Part shown: one piece after another, positions 17,369 through 25,200 of the stretch
Layout: the number at the start of each line of letters is the position of its first letter
Position numbering within the stretch: the first letter of the stretch is position 1
Source: Falsiroseomonas frigidaquae
Lineage (GTDB): Bacteria > Pseudomonadota > Alphaproteobacteria > Acetobacterales > Acetobacteraceae
Length of the DNA stretch: 64,000 nt
Direction of reading: 5' to 3'
Assembly (NCBI RefSeq): GCF_012163145.1
Contig: NZ_JAAVTX010000007.1
Span: 62,001 to 126,000, forward strand
The notes under the pieces: generated by a model
The model's input: only the letters and a program-made list of their open reading frames with translations
Told to the model about the DNA's origin: nothing
Database searches by the model: none
Translations under genes and position numbers: made by a program

Positions 17369-18478
17369 TCAGCCGAACAGCCCCGCCGCCCAGCGGAACA
17401 GGCCGAACTGTGAAAGGTCATTCCATGTCGCGAAGACGAACAGCGTGATCAGCAGCGCGAATCCGGCGCGGAAGCCGTATTCCTGCGCCCGCGCCGGCAG
17501 CGGCCGGCCGCGGATTGCCTCCGCCGCGTAGAACATCAGGTGGCCGCCATCCAGCACCGGGATGGGGAACAGGTTGATCAGCGCCAGGTTCACCGACAGC
17601 ACCGCCATGAAGGAAATCAGGCTGGCGATGCCGAGCTCCGCCACCTGGCCCGACATCTGCGCGATTCGCAGCGGCCCGCCGAGTTCTTCCGCGCCGCGTC
17701 CGCCGGCGATCATCTGCCACACGGCGCCCAGCGTCTGCACGGTGATGTCCGCCGTCTGCTTCGTGCCGGCCCAGATCGCGCTGAACGGGTCCAGCCGCTC
17801 GAACTGCGTCGGCGCGGCGCCGACACCGAGGATGCCGACCGAGGTCTCGCCCGTCACCCGCGCGGCGGGCGTCGCCGTCAGCGTGCGTTCGGCACCGTCA
17901 CGCTCCACCGTCACGGCCACCGGCGTACCGGCACGCGGCTGGATGTGCCGCTGCACCTGCTCGAACCGCGTTACCGGCTGGCCATCCAGCGCCACGATGC
18001 GGTCGCCCGGCAGCAGCCCGGCGGTGGCGGCGGCGGAGCCTTCCTGCACGGTGCCGACCGCCGTGGTGGCGGCGGGCTGGCCGACCGTCATGTACAGCGC
18101 GCCGAACATCAGGGCGGCGAGGACGAAATTGGCCAGCGGGCCGGCGGCGACGACGATGGCGCGATCGCCCACCGGCTTCTCGTGGAAGGTCTGGCCGGAG
18201 CGCCAGGCGGCGCGCACCTCCTCCGGCACGTCCTCCGGCTGTTCCTGGCCGTGCAGCTTCACATAGCCGCCCAGCGGCAGCCAGCCGATGCGCCATTCGG
18301 TGCCCTGCCGGTCGGTCCAGGCGGCGATCGCACGGCCGAAGCCGACCGAGAAGCGCTCCACATAGACGCCGCGCCAGCGCGCCGCGAGGTAGTGGCCAAG
18401 CTCGTGGAAGAACACCAGCACGCCCAGCACGACCACGAAGGCCAGGATGGTGCGGATCGGTTCGGGCAGGAAATCCAA
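17369..18478 (-). CDS. rseP: RIP metalloprotease RseP (site-2 protease family)
   Basis: An inner membrane zinc protease that cleaves transmembrane anchors such as anti-sigma factors and signal peptide remnants. No ATG fits. TTG at 18478 has GGAG with a 6-base spacing and gives 369 residues with HELGH at 25-29 in the first membrane helix. A single PDZ domain follows (about 115-200, VQEGSAAATAGLLPGDRIVA), while E. coli RseP has two. The third zinc-ligand motif is NLFPIPVLDGGHL. The C-terminal helices contain FALLITLFVFATWNDL. It sits between dxr and bamA, the conserved order. Confidence 0.92.
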   Translation of the reverse strand: MDFLPEPIRTILAFVVVLGVLVFFHELGHYLAARWRGVYVERFSVGFGRAIAAWTDRQGTEWRIGWLPLGGYVKLHGQEQPEDVPEEVRAAWRSGQTFHEKPVGDRAIVVAAGPLANFVLAALMFGALYMTVGQPAATTAVGTVQEGSAAATAGLLPGDRIVALDGQPVTRFEQVQRHIQPRAGTPVAVTVERDGAERTLTATPAARVTGETSVGILGVGAAPTQFERLDPFSAIWAGTKQTADITVQTLGAVWQMIAGGRGAEELGGPLRIAQMSGQVAELGIASLISFMAVLSVNLALINLFPIPVLDGGHLMFYAAEAIRGRPLPARAQEYGFRAGFALLITLFVFATWNDLSQFGLFRWAAGLFG

Positions 18479-18525
18479 GGTGCTCTCCAGCGGCGCAAAG
18501 GCGCCCGATAACGCGGGTATGGCCT

Positions 18526-19704
18526 TCAGCAGACCGCGGCGCGGGCCTCGGCATGGCGGGATGCGGCACGGCGGGCCGCGGCATCGAGGGCCAGGATATC
18601 CTCCAGCCCCTCCGCCCGCGCCGCCACCAGACCCTCCAGCGTAGCCTCGACCACCGACGCGATCTCCAGGAAGCCGAGGCGGCTGCCGAGGAACATCCCC
18701 ACCGCCACCTCGTTCGCGGCGTTCAATATAGTCGGGGCGCCGCCGCCCGCCTGCAAGGCCTCCCGCGCCAGGCGCAGCGCCGGGAAGCGCTGCGGGTCCG
18801 GCGCCGCGAAATCCAGCCGCCCCAGCGCGGCGAGATCCAGCCGCGGCGCGCCGACATGGATGCGCTTCGGCCAGGCCAGCGCATGGGCGATGGGGGTGCG
18901 CATGTCCGGGGTGCCGAGCTGCGCCATCAGCGACCCATCGGCGAATTGCACCAGGCCATGCACCGCGGATTGTGGATGCACCAGCACCTCGATCCGCGCT
19001 TCCGGCACCGGGAACAGGCGGGCGGCCTCGATCAGTTCCAGCCCCTTGTTCATCATGGTGGCGGAATCGATGCTGATCTTGGCGCCCATCGACCAGACCG
19101 GGTGGCGTACCGCCTCCGCCGGCGTGGCGCGGGCCATGCGCTCCAGCGTCCATTCGCGGAACGGACCGCCGGAGGCCGTCAGGATGATCTTCTCGACCCC
19201 CGCCGGGTCCTGGCCATCCAGCGCCTGGAAGATCGCGTTGTGCTCGGAATCGACCGGCAGGAGGGTGGCGCCGCCCGCCGCCGCCACGGCCAGCACCAGT
19301 TCCGCCGCGCAGACCAGGCTTTCCTTGTTGGCCAGCGCCAGCGTGCCGCCCCGGGCCAGCGCCGCCAGGGTGGAGCGCAGGCCGGCCGCGCCGACGATGG
19401 CGGCCATGGTCCAGTCCGCCGGGCGCGCCGCGGCGTCTTCCACCGCGGCCGCGCCCGCGGCCACCGCGATGCCGCTGCCGGAAAGTGCCGCCTTCAGATC
19501 ACCGTAGGCGCTTTCATCCGCCACCACGGCGAGCCGCGCGCGATGCCGCAACGCCTGTTCGGCAAGAACCGCGAAATCCCGGTTGGCGACCAGCGCTTCC
19601 ACCCGGAAGGCGCCGGGCGGCGCGGCGTCGAGCAGCGCCACGGTCGAACGACCCACCGAGCCGGTGCTGCCGAGGATGGAAACCGAACGTGTCACCAGGT
19701 CCAT
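18526..19704 (-). CDS. dxr: 1-deoxy-D-xylulose 5-phosphate reductoisomerase
   Basis: The second step of the MEP isoprenoid pathway: DXP plus NADPH to 2-C-methylerythritol 4-phosphate. The NADPH loop VSILGSTGSVGRSTV is at the N-terminus. The active-site segments are LALANKESLVCAAELV and LLPVDSEHNAIFQAL, and the flexible lid is TASGGPFREW. Of about 392 residues, the ATG at 19704 is taken as the start; the frame extends two codons further to a TTG. It overlaps the 3' end of cdsA by 13 bases. It supplies isopentenyl units for UppS in the same operon. Confidence 0.96.
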   Translation of the reverse strand: MDLVTRSVSILGSTGSVGRSTVALLDAAPPGAFRVEALVANRDFAVLAEQALRHRARLAVVADESAYGDLKAALSGSGIAVAAGAAAVEDAAARPADWTMAAIVGAAGLRSTLAALARGGTLALANKESLVCAAELVLAVAAAGGATLLPVDSEHNAIFQALDGQDPAGVEKIILTASGGPFREWTLERMARATPAEAVRHPVWSMGAKISIDSATMMNKGLELIEAARLFPVPEARIEVLVHPQSAVHGLVQFADGSLMAQLGTPDMRTPIAHALAWPKRIHVGAPRLDLAALGRLDFAAPDPQRFPALRLAREALQAGGGAPTILNAANEVAVGMFLGSRLGFLEIASVVEATLEGLVAARAEGLEDILALDAAARRAASRHAEARAAVC

Positions 19705-20561
19705 CCCCAAAGCGGCCGCCCCTGCCCCAGCGCATAGGACAGCAGCGCCGCCACCGGTGCCGCCGCCAGCACCCCGTCCAGCCGATCCAGCAGCCCGCCA
19801 TGGCCGGGAATGAGGGACGAGGTGTCCTTCACCTTGAAGTGGCGCTTGATGGCGGATTCGAGAAGATCCCCCGCCTGCGAGGCGACGCCCACCAGAACCA
19901 CGACCACGGCGATGGAAGCCAGCGCCGCACCCGGCGTGAAGGCCAGCGCGCAGGCGCCGCCGAATATCAGCGCCGCCACCAGCCCGCCAAGCGCGCCGGA
20001 CCAGGTCTTGTTGGGGGAAACGGCAGGCGCCAGCTTCGGCCCACCAAAGGCCCGGCCCGCCAGGTAGGCGCCGATATCGGAGGCCCAGACCACGACGAAG
20101 ACGAACAGCACATTGCCGCGCCCGGCCTCATTGTCGTGCCGCAGCTCGATCAGCGCCAGGCCGGCCAGGCCGATATAGAGCACCCCCGCCGCCAGCCGCC
20201 GCGCCGGCTGGGTGACGCCGGAGCGCCGGCCCATCAGCGAAACGCCCAGCCAGGTGACGGCGAAGCCCGCCAGCAGCACCAGCAGCCCGACCCGCACCCG
20301 GTCCATCACCGCCAGCGTGCCGGCGGCCAGCACCACCAGGGGCACGGCCAGGCCGGGGAAGGCCCGGGTCCGCCGGCCACACAGATGCACCCATTCCCAG
20401 GTCAGCACCGCAACGGCCAGCGCCACCATGGCGGTGAAGGATTCCGCGCCGAACCAGATGCAGGCGAGCGCCGCCGGCAGCAGCACGGCGGCGGACAAGG
20501 CCCGCTTGCGGAGGTCCGTCCAGCGCTTGCCGGAGGCGGACGGACTGGGACTCGGGGTCAT
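19692..20561 (-). CDS. cdsA: Phosphatidate cytidylyltransferase
   Basis: An integral membrane enzyme making CDP-diacylglycerol from CTP and phosphatidate. The ATG at 20561 gives 289 residues with about seven hydrophobic helices. The family signature is at the C-terminal end (SAIKRHFKVKDTSSLIPGHG followed by GLLDRLDG), preceded by VWASDIGAYLAGRAFGGPK and SPNKTWSGALGG. It lies 13 bases after uppS and overlaps dxr. The N-terminal Ser/Pro-rich leader before GKRWTDLRKR is short and probably cytoplasmic. Confidence 0.95.
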   Translation of the reverse strand: MTPSPSPSASGKRWTDLRKRALSAAVLLPAALACIWFGAESFTAMVALAVAVLTWEWVHLCGRRTRAFPGLAVPLVVLAAGTLAVMDRVRVGLLVLLAGFAVTWLGVSLMGRRSGVTQPARRLAAGVLYIGLAGLALIELRHDNEAGRGNVLFVFVVVWASDIGAYLAGRAFGGPKLAPAVSPNKTWSGALGGLVAALIFGGACALAFTPGAALASIAVVVVLVGVASQAGDLLESAIKRHFKVKDTSSLIPGHGGLLDRLDGVLAAAPVAALLSYALGQGRPLWGWTW

Positions 20562-20574
20562 GCAACCAGCCGTA

Positions 20575-21375
20575 TCACGCGACCCGCAGGCCGTAGCGAC
20601 GGTCCCGGCGGGCATATTCGGCGATGGCCTGGCCCAGATGCGCCGCGTCGTAATCCGGCCACAGCACATCCTGGAAGACGAATTCCGCGTAGGCCGACTG
20701 CCACAGCAGGAAGTTGGACAGCCGCTGCTCGCCGCTGGTGCGGATGATCAGGTCCGGGTCGGGCATGCCGGCGGTCGAAAGCTGGCCGGCGAAGGCCGCC
20801 ATATCCACCTGTTCCGGGTCCAGCGTGCCCGCGGCCACCCGGCGCGCCAGGTCCCGTGCCGCCGCCACGATCTCGGCCCGCCCACCGTAGGAGACGGCGA
20901 CGTTAAGGTTGAGCCGGGTGCCATGAGCGGTCGCCGCTTCCGCCGCGCCGATCGCGCGCACGGTTTCCGCGCCGAAACGCTCGCGCTCGCCGATCACCCG
21001 AAGCCGGATACCTTCCTTCGCCAGGGTGCCGACCTCGGAGCGGAGGTACATCCGCATCAGCCCGGTCAGGTCGCGGACTTCCTCCGGCGGCCGCTGCCAG
21101 TTCTCGGAGGAGAAGGCGAACAGCGTCAGCCAGGGGATTCCGGCCTGCGCCGCGGCCTCGATGGTGCGCCGCACGGCCTCGGCGCCCGCCTTGTGGCCGA
21201 GCGCGCGCGGCAGGCTGCGCGCCGCGGCCCAACGGCCGTTGCCATCCATGATGATGCCGATGTGCTGCGGCGACCTGCCGCCGCCAGCAGGGCGTGCCGC
21301 AACCGCGGCCGCACCTTGCGGTTGCTCGCCGAGCGCTTGCCCGGCCGGCCCCAGCGGCTTTGCCGCCGCGCTCAT
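20575..21375 (-). CDS. uppS: Undecaprenyl diphosphate synthase (cis-prenyltransferase)
   Basis: It condenses isopentenyl diphosphate onto farnesyl diphosphate to form C55-PP, the lipid carrier for peptidoglycan and O-antigen or capsule. HIGIIMDGNGRWAAARSLPR carries the catalytic Asp. FAFSSENWQRP and the C-terminal DLIIRTSGEQRLSNFLLWQS and YAEFVF complete the set. The upstream frame overlaps frr, so I take the ATG at 21375 (266 residues). About 38 residues precede the catalytic core, longer than in E. coli and Ala/Gly-rich. Confidence 0.95.
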   Translation of the reverse strand: MSAAAKPLGPAGQALGEQPQGAAAVAARPAGGGRSPQHIGIIMDGNGRWAAARSLPRALGHKAGAEAVRRTIEAAAQAGIPWLTLFAFSSENWQRPPEEVRDLTGLMRMYLRSEVGTLAKEGIRLRVIGERERFGAETVRAIGAAEAATAHGTRLNLNVAVSYGGRAEIVAAARDLARRVAAGTLDPEQVDMAAFAGQLSTAGMPDPDLIIRTSGEQRLSNFLLWQSAYAEFVFQDVLWPDYDAAHLGQAIAEYARRDRRYGLRVA

Positions 21376-21406
21376 CACCCGCCCGTCCAAGCCGCCCGGC
21401 GTGCCA

Positions 21407-21979
21407 TCAGCTTGTCCGGATGTCCTTTTCCTTCTCCGCCAGGGTGGCATCCACGGTCTTGATGCTCTGGTCGGTCATCTTCTGGATCTCATCCGTCCAA
21501 CGCTTGACGTCATCCTGCGAGACCTCGGACTTCTTGTCCTTCTCCCAGCCCTTGACGGTCTCCATTGCATCGCGCCGGACGCCGCGCATGGCAACCTTGC
21601 TGGCCTCCGCATATTTCGATGCGGTCTTCACAAGATCGTTGCGTCGTTCCGTGGTCAGCGGCGGCAGCGGCACGCGGATCACCTGGCCCTCGGTCTGCGG
21701 GTTCAGGCCGAGGCCGGAATCGCGGATCGCGATCTCAACCGCCTTGACCACCGACTTGTCCCAGACCTGGACGGACAGCATCCCCGGACCGGCGACCGAG
21801 ATGTTGGAGACCTGCACCAGCGGCTGCACATTGCCATAGGCCTCGACACGGATCGGCTCCAGCAGCGCGGGGCTGGCGCGGCCGGTCCGCAGGCCCTGGA
21901 ATTCCTTCTTCAGCGTCTCAAGCGCACCGTCCATGCGGCGCTGCAGTTCGAGCTTGTACTCGGCGAAGTCGGCGGCCAT
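21407..21979 (-). CDS. frr: Ribosome recycling factor
   Basis: Splits post-termination ribosomes together with EF-G. It has 190 residues. Three-helix-bundle signatures are MDGALETLKKEFQGLRTGRA at the N-terminus, QVWDKSVVKAVEIAIRDSGL in the middle and VRRDAMETVKGWEKD near the C-terminus. It follows pyrH, with a palindromic repeat in the 75-base gap, and precedes uppS. Confidence 0.97.
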   Translation of the reverse strand: MAADFAEYKLELQRRMDGALETLKKEFQGLRTGRASPALLEPIRVEAYGNVQPLVQVSNISVAGPGMLSVQVWDKSVVKAVEIAIRDSGLGLNPQTEGQVIRVPLPPLTTERRNDLVKTASKYAEASKVAMRGVRRDAMETVKGWEKDKKSEVSQDDVKRWTDEIQKMTDQSIKTVDATLAEKEKDIRTS

Positions 21980-21997
21980 GCCCGGATTCCCTCTTCA

Positions 21998-22041
21998 GCA
22001 TTTCCAGGTCAGGCGAACCCGCCCGACAGGTCGGAAAATGC
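21998..22041. repeat. Palindromic intergenic repeat, copy 3 (pyrH-frr gap)
   Basis: GCATTTCCAGGTC at the left and GGAAAATGC at the right form the outer stem, with an AGGCG/CGCC centre as in copy 2. The outer pairing is shorter than in copy 2. Confidence 0.75.
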
Positions 22042-22054
22042 GACAAACATTGGT

Positions 22055-22777
22055 CTAAGGATCGACCACGGTGGTGAACTTCCCCTCGCCCTTCATGACG
22101 GCGGTGAAGGCACCCGGCTCGTGGATGTTGAACACGACGATCGGCAGCTTGTTCTCCCGCGCCAGGCTGATGGCGGCGGCGTCCATCACTGCCAGGTCGC
22201 GCGAGAGGACATCGAGATAGGTGATCGTCGTGTAGCGTTCGGCGTTCGGGTTCTTGCGCGGGTCGGCGGAATACACGCCATCCACCTGCGTACCCTTCAA
22301 CAGCGCATCGCAGCCCATCTCATTGGCACGCAGCGCCGCGGCGGTATCCGTGGTGAAGAACGGGTTGCCGGTGCCGGCGGCGAAGATCACCACGCGGCCC
22401 TTCTCCATGTGCCGCATCGCGCGGCGGCGGATGAAGGGCTCGCACAGGCTGGCCATCGGGATGGCGGATTGCACGCGGGTCGGCACGCCCAGCTTTTCCA
22501 GCCAGTTCTGCATGGCCAGCGCGTTCATCACGGTCGCCAGCATGCCCATGGCATCGGCCTGGGTGCGGTCCATGCCGGCCGAAGCCCCGGCCACACCCCG
22601 GAAGATGTTGCCGCCGCCGATCACCATGCAGACCTCGACGCCGAGCGCCACGACATCGCGGATATCCTCCGCGATGTTCTTCAGCACGGCGATGTCCAGG
22701 CCGTAGTCGCGATTGCCCATCAGCGCCTCGCCGGAGACCTTGAGCAGGACGCGCTTGTAGAGGGGGGGTCTGCTCAT
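22055..22777 (-). CDS. pyrH: Uridylate kinase (UMP kinase)
   Basis: Phosphorylates UMP to UDP; a hexameric enzyme of the amino-acid-kinase family. It has 240 residues from the ATG at 22777. [15 protein letters not shown] is the phosphate-binding start. [39 protein letters not shown] and [19 protein letters not shown] are the family signatures. The gap to tsf is about 220 bases and carries a GC-rich hairpin. The order rpsB-tsf-pyrH-frr is conserved across bacteria. Confidence 0.97.
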   Translation of the reverse strand: MSRPPLYKRVLLKVSGEALMGNRDYGLDIAVLKNIAEDIRDVVALGVEVCMVIGGGNIFRGVAGASAGMDRTQADAMGMLATVMNALAMQNWLEKLGVPTRVQSAIPMASLCEPFIRRRAMRHMEKGRVVIFAAGTGNPFFTTDTAAALRANEMGCDALLKGTQVDGVYSADPRKNPNAERYTTITYLDVLSRDLAVMDAAAISLARENKLPIVVFNIHEPGAFTAVMKGEGKFTTVVDP

Positions 22778-22969
22778 CTGATATCGGGAGTCCGGCTGGC
22801 TTGCGTTGCGTAACATAGTCGGCGCACCGTGGCGGCGGCAAGGCGAAGGGGCAGCACGCGTATGGCGCATTGCGGCCTTCGCCCGCCCCCTTTTGGCGGC
22901 CATGCGGGCGATTTCGCGCCCGATCGCGCGCCCCATCCTGCCCCGGCGAGGCCGATGCGAGGGGGTACC

Positions 22970-22990
22970 ACCCGGCCGCGCGGGCCGGGT
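22970..22990 (-). terminator. Hairpin just after the tsf stop (possible attenuator)
   Basis: ACCCGGCC and GGCCGGGT form a perfect 8-bp stem with a 5-base loop. No T tract follows on the minus strand, so it is at best a partial terminator or a stabiliser between tsf and pyrH. The rest of the 221-base gap shows no gene. Confidence 0.35.
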
Positions 22991-22998
22991 AGCCTGTC

Positions 22999-23907
22999 TC
23001 AGCCCTTGGCGGCTGCGGCCACTTCGGCGGCGAAGTCGCTGGCCGCCTTCTCGATGCCCTCGCCCAGGTGGAAGCGCTCGAAGCCGGTCAGCTTGCCGCC
23101 GGCCTTCTGCACCACCTGGCGCACGCGGCTTTCGCCGTCATGCACCCAGACCTGCTCCAGCAGCACCACTTCCTCGTAGTACTTGCGGATGCGGCCCTCG
23201 ATCATCTTCTCGACGATCTCGGGCTTCTTGCCGGAGGTTGCCGCCTGCTCGCGCAGCACCGCCTTCTCCCGCTCCAGCGCGGAGGGGTCGACGGCGTTGA
23301 CGTCCAGCGCCTCCGGCCGGGTCGCGGCCACATGCATGCCGATCTGGCGGCCGAGCGCCTCCAGGGCGTCGATCTCGCTCCCGGCTTCCAGCGCGACCAG
23401 CACGCCGATCTTGCCGAGGCCCGGCTTCACCGCATTGTGCATGTAGGTGGCGACGGCGCCCGACGGCACGCGCAGCACCTTGGCGCGGCGGATGGTCATG
23501 TTCTCGCCGATCGTGGCGATCAGGCGGGTCAGTTCTTCCTGCGTGGAATGCATCGTGCCGGGATAGGTCGCGGCCTTCAGCGCCTCCACGTCATCGCCCA
23601 CGGACAGGGCCAGGCCCGCCACTTCGGCGACGAAGTTCTGGAAGCTCTCGTTACGCGCCACGAAGTCGGTCTCGGCATTCACCTCGACCATCGCCGCGAT
23701 GTTCGGGCCGGAGGCGACGCCCACCAGGCCCTCGGCGGCCACGCGGCCGGACTTCTTGGCGGCGGCGGAGAGGCCCTTCTTGCGGAGCCAGTCGATCGCG
23801 GCCTCCATGTCGCCGGCGGCTTCGACCAGCGCCTTCTTGCAGTCCATCATGCCGGCGCCGGTCTTCTCGCGCAGCTCGCGCACCATCGCCGCGGTGATCT
23901 CGGCCAT
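22999..23907 (-). CDS. tsf: Elongation factor Ts
   Basis: The guanine-nucleotide exchange factor for EF-Tu. It has 302 residues from the ATG at 23907; the nine residues encoded upstream in frame do not belong to the family. The N-terminal UBA-like domain has [20 protein letters not shown] and [11 protein letters not shown]. The core contains [20 protein letters not shown], the EF-Tu contact loop. Confidence 0.97.
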   Translation of the reverse strand: MAEITAAMVRELREKTGAGMMDCKKALVEAAGDMEAAIDWLRKKGLSAAAKKSGRVAAEGLVGVASGPNIAAMVEVNAETDFVARNESFQNFVAEVAGLALSVGDDVEALKAATYPGTMHSTQEELTRLIATIGENMTIRRAKVLRVPSGAVATYMHNAVKPGLGKIGVLVALEAGSEIDALEALGRQIGMHVAATRPEALDVNAVDPSALEREKAVLREQAATSGKKPEIVEKMIEGRIRKYYEEVVLLEQVWVHDGESRVRQVVQKAGGKLTGFERFHLGEGIEKAASDFAAEVAAAAKG

Positions 23908-23976
23908 ATCGATCGTCCCCGTCCATCGCATCACGGCCGCACCGGCAGCATGCCCGGGGCGGCCTCCAACTCAGCC

Positions 23977-24034
23977 GGCCGGGCGCGCAATGCCCGGCCT
24001 CACGTCACAACCCGCCCCCGGCGTGCCGGGGGTG
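23977..24034 (-). terminator. Two GC-rich hairpins between rpsB and tsf
   Basis: Stem 1: CCCCCGGC (24015-24022) with GCCGGGGG (24025-24032), starting within 8 bases of the rpsB stop. Stem 2: GGCCGGGC (23977-23984) with GCCCGGCC (23992-23999). Both are perfect 8-bp stems without T tracts. They may reduce tsf expression relative to rpsB or stabilise the rpsB 3' end. The remaining part of this 132-base gap has no gene. Confidence 0.45.
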
Positions 24035-24039
24035 GCGCC

Positions 24040-24894
24040 TCAGGCCGCCGGAGCGTCCTTGGCGGGCTCTTCCGCAACCGGCTCGGCCGCGGGCGCCTCG
24101 GCGGCGATCTCGGCGGCAACCGCCTCGGGCAGCACGTCGGCGACGTCCGGCAGCGCCTCAGGGAGCAGCTCCTCGGCCGCGCCGAGGTCGGCACCGGAGG
24201 AACCGAGCTCGGCGGAGATGCCGTCCAGCACCGCGCCGGCGACGCTGTCGCAATACAGGTGGATGGCGCGGATCGCGTCGTCATTGCCCGGGATCGGATA
24301 GGCGATGCCCATCGGGTCCGCGTTGCTGTCGACCACGGCGACCACCGGGATGCCGAGCTTGTTGGCCTCCTCGATCGCCAGCTTCTCCTTCACCGTGTCG
24401 ATGACGAAGATGATGTCCGGCAGGCCGCCCATGTCCTTGATGCCGCCGAGCGCGCGGTCGAGCTTCTCGCGCTCCCGCGTCAGCATCAGGACTTCCTTCT
24501 TGGTGAGGCCCTGGATGTTGCCGCCGAGCTGCTCTTCCATCTGCTTCAGGCGCTTGATGCTGCCCTGGATGGTCTTCCAGTTGGTCAGCATGCCGCCGAG
24601 CCAGCGGTGGTTCACATAATACTGGCCGCAGCGCGCGGCGCTTTCGGCAACGTATTCGGCAGCGGCCTTCTTGGTGCCGACCAGCAGCACGCGGCCGCCG
24701 GCGGCCACCACGTCGCGGATCGCGCGCAGCGCGCGGTCCATCATCGGCACGGTCTGCTGCAGGTCCAGGATATGGACCTGGTTGCGCACGCCGAAGATGT
24801 ACGGCGCCATCCGGGGGTTCCAGCGGCGGGTGTGGTGGCCAAAGTGCACGCCGGCCTCGAGCAGGCCGCGCAGGGTGACATCGGGCATCGCCAT
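24040..24894 (-). CDS. rpsB: 30S ribosomal protein S2
   Basis: A small-subunit protein. It has 284 residues from the ATG at 24894, with AAAGGA 8 bases upstream; a second ATG two codons later is possible. [19 protein letters not shown] is the S2 signature, with [17 protein letters not shown] and [20 protein letters not shown] further on. The last 60 residues form an acidic Ala/Glu/Pro tail beyond the E. coli length, common in alphaproteobacteria. It is the first gene of the long minus-strand cluster. Confidence 0.97.
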   Translation of the reverse strand: MAMPDVTLRGLLEAGVHFGHHTRRWNPRMAPYIFGVRNQVHILDLQQTVPMMDRALRAIRDVVAAGGRVLLVGTKKAAAEYVAESAARCGQYYVNHRWLGGMLTNWKTIQGSIKRLKQMEEQLGGNIQGLTKKEVLMLTREREKLDRALGGIKDMGGLPDIIFVIDTVKEKLAIEEANKLGIPVVAVVDSNADPMGIAYPIPGNDDAIRAIHLYCDSVAGAVLDGISAELGSSGADLGAAEELLPEALPDVADVLPEAVAAEIAAEAPAAEPVAEEPAKDAPAA

Positions 24895-25200
24895 CGGCGA
24901 AATCCTTTCTACTTCCAGTGGTCCGGTTGAGCCTCCGCGCTGCAGCCCCCGCCCATCAGACCGAAGGGAGGGGACCGGACCCTCGGGGAGACCCCCGGAA
25001 GGTGCACCGCGTGCGAATTTGCCGCCCCGGGGCACGCACCCCGGACCGGCGGGCGCGGTATGCCCCACCGCGGCGCTGCTCGCAACCCCGAAGGCGCCGT
25101 TGCAGCCCGGCTAGCGGCGACCGTCCTTGACGCACGGGCTTGCGGCACGGCCCCCCGCCCCTATCCTGGCGCCTCGCCTTCCGGACATCCCAAGCCCGCC
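24895..25200. other. Divergent intergenic region, rpsB / glycan island
   Basis: 306 bases without a gene, between divergent rpsB and the first island glycosyltransferase. It should hold both promoters and the rpsB leader. On the plus strand TTGCGG (25139-25144) and TATCCT 16 bases later resemble a promoter for the gene starting at 25201. I see no recognisable riboswitch, and GC-rich partial hairpins only. Confidence 0.4.

Noticed and set aside
24895..25200. Riboswitch or ribosomal-protein leader before rpsB
   Set aside because: I could not fold a known motif; only ordinary GC-rich stems were seen.
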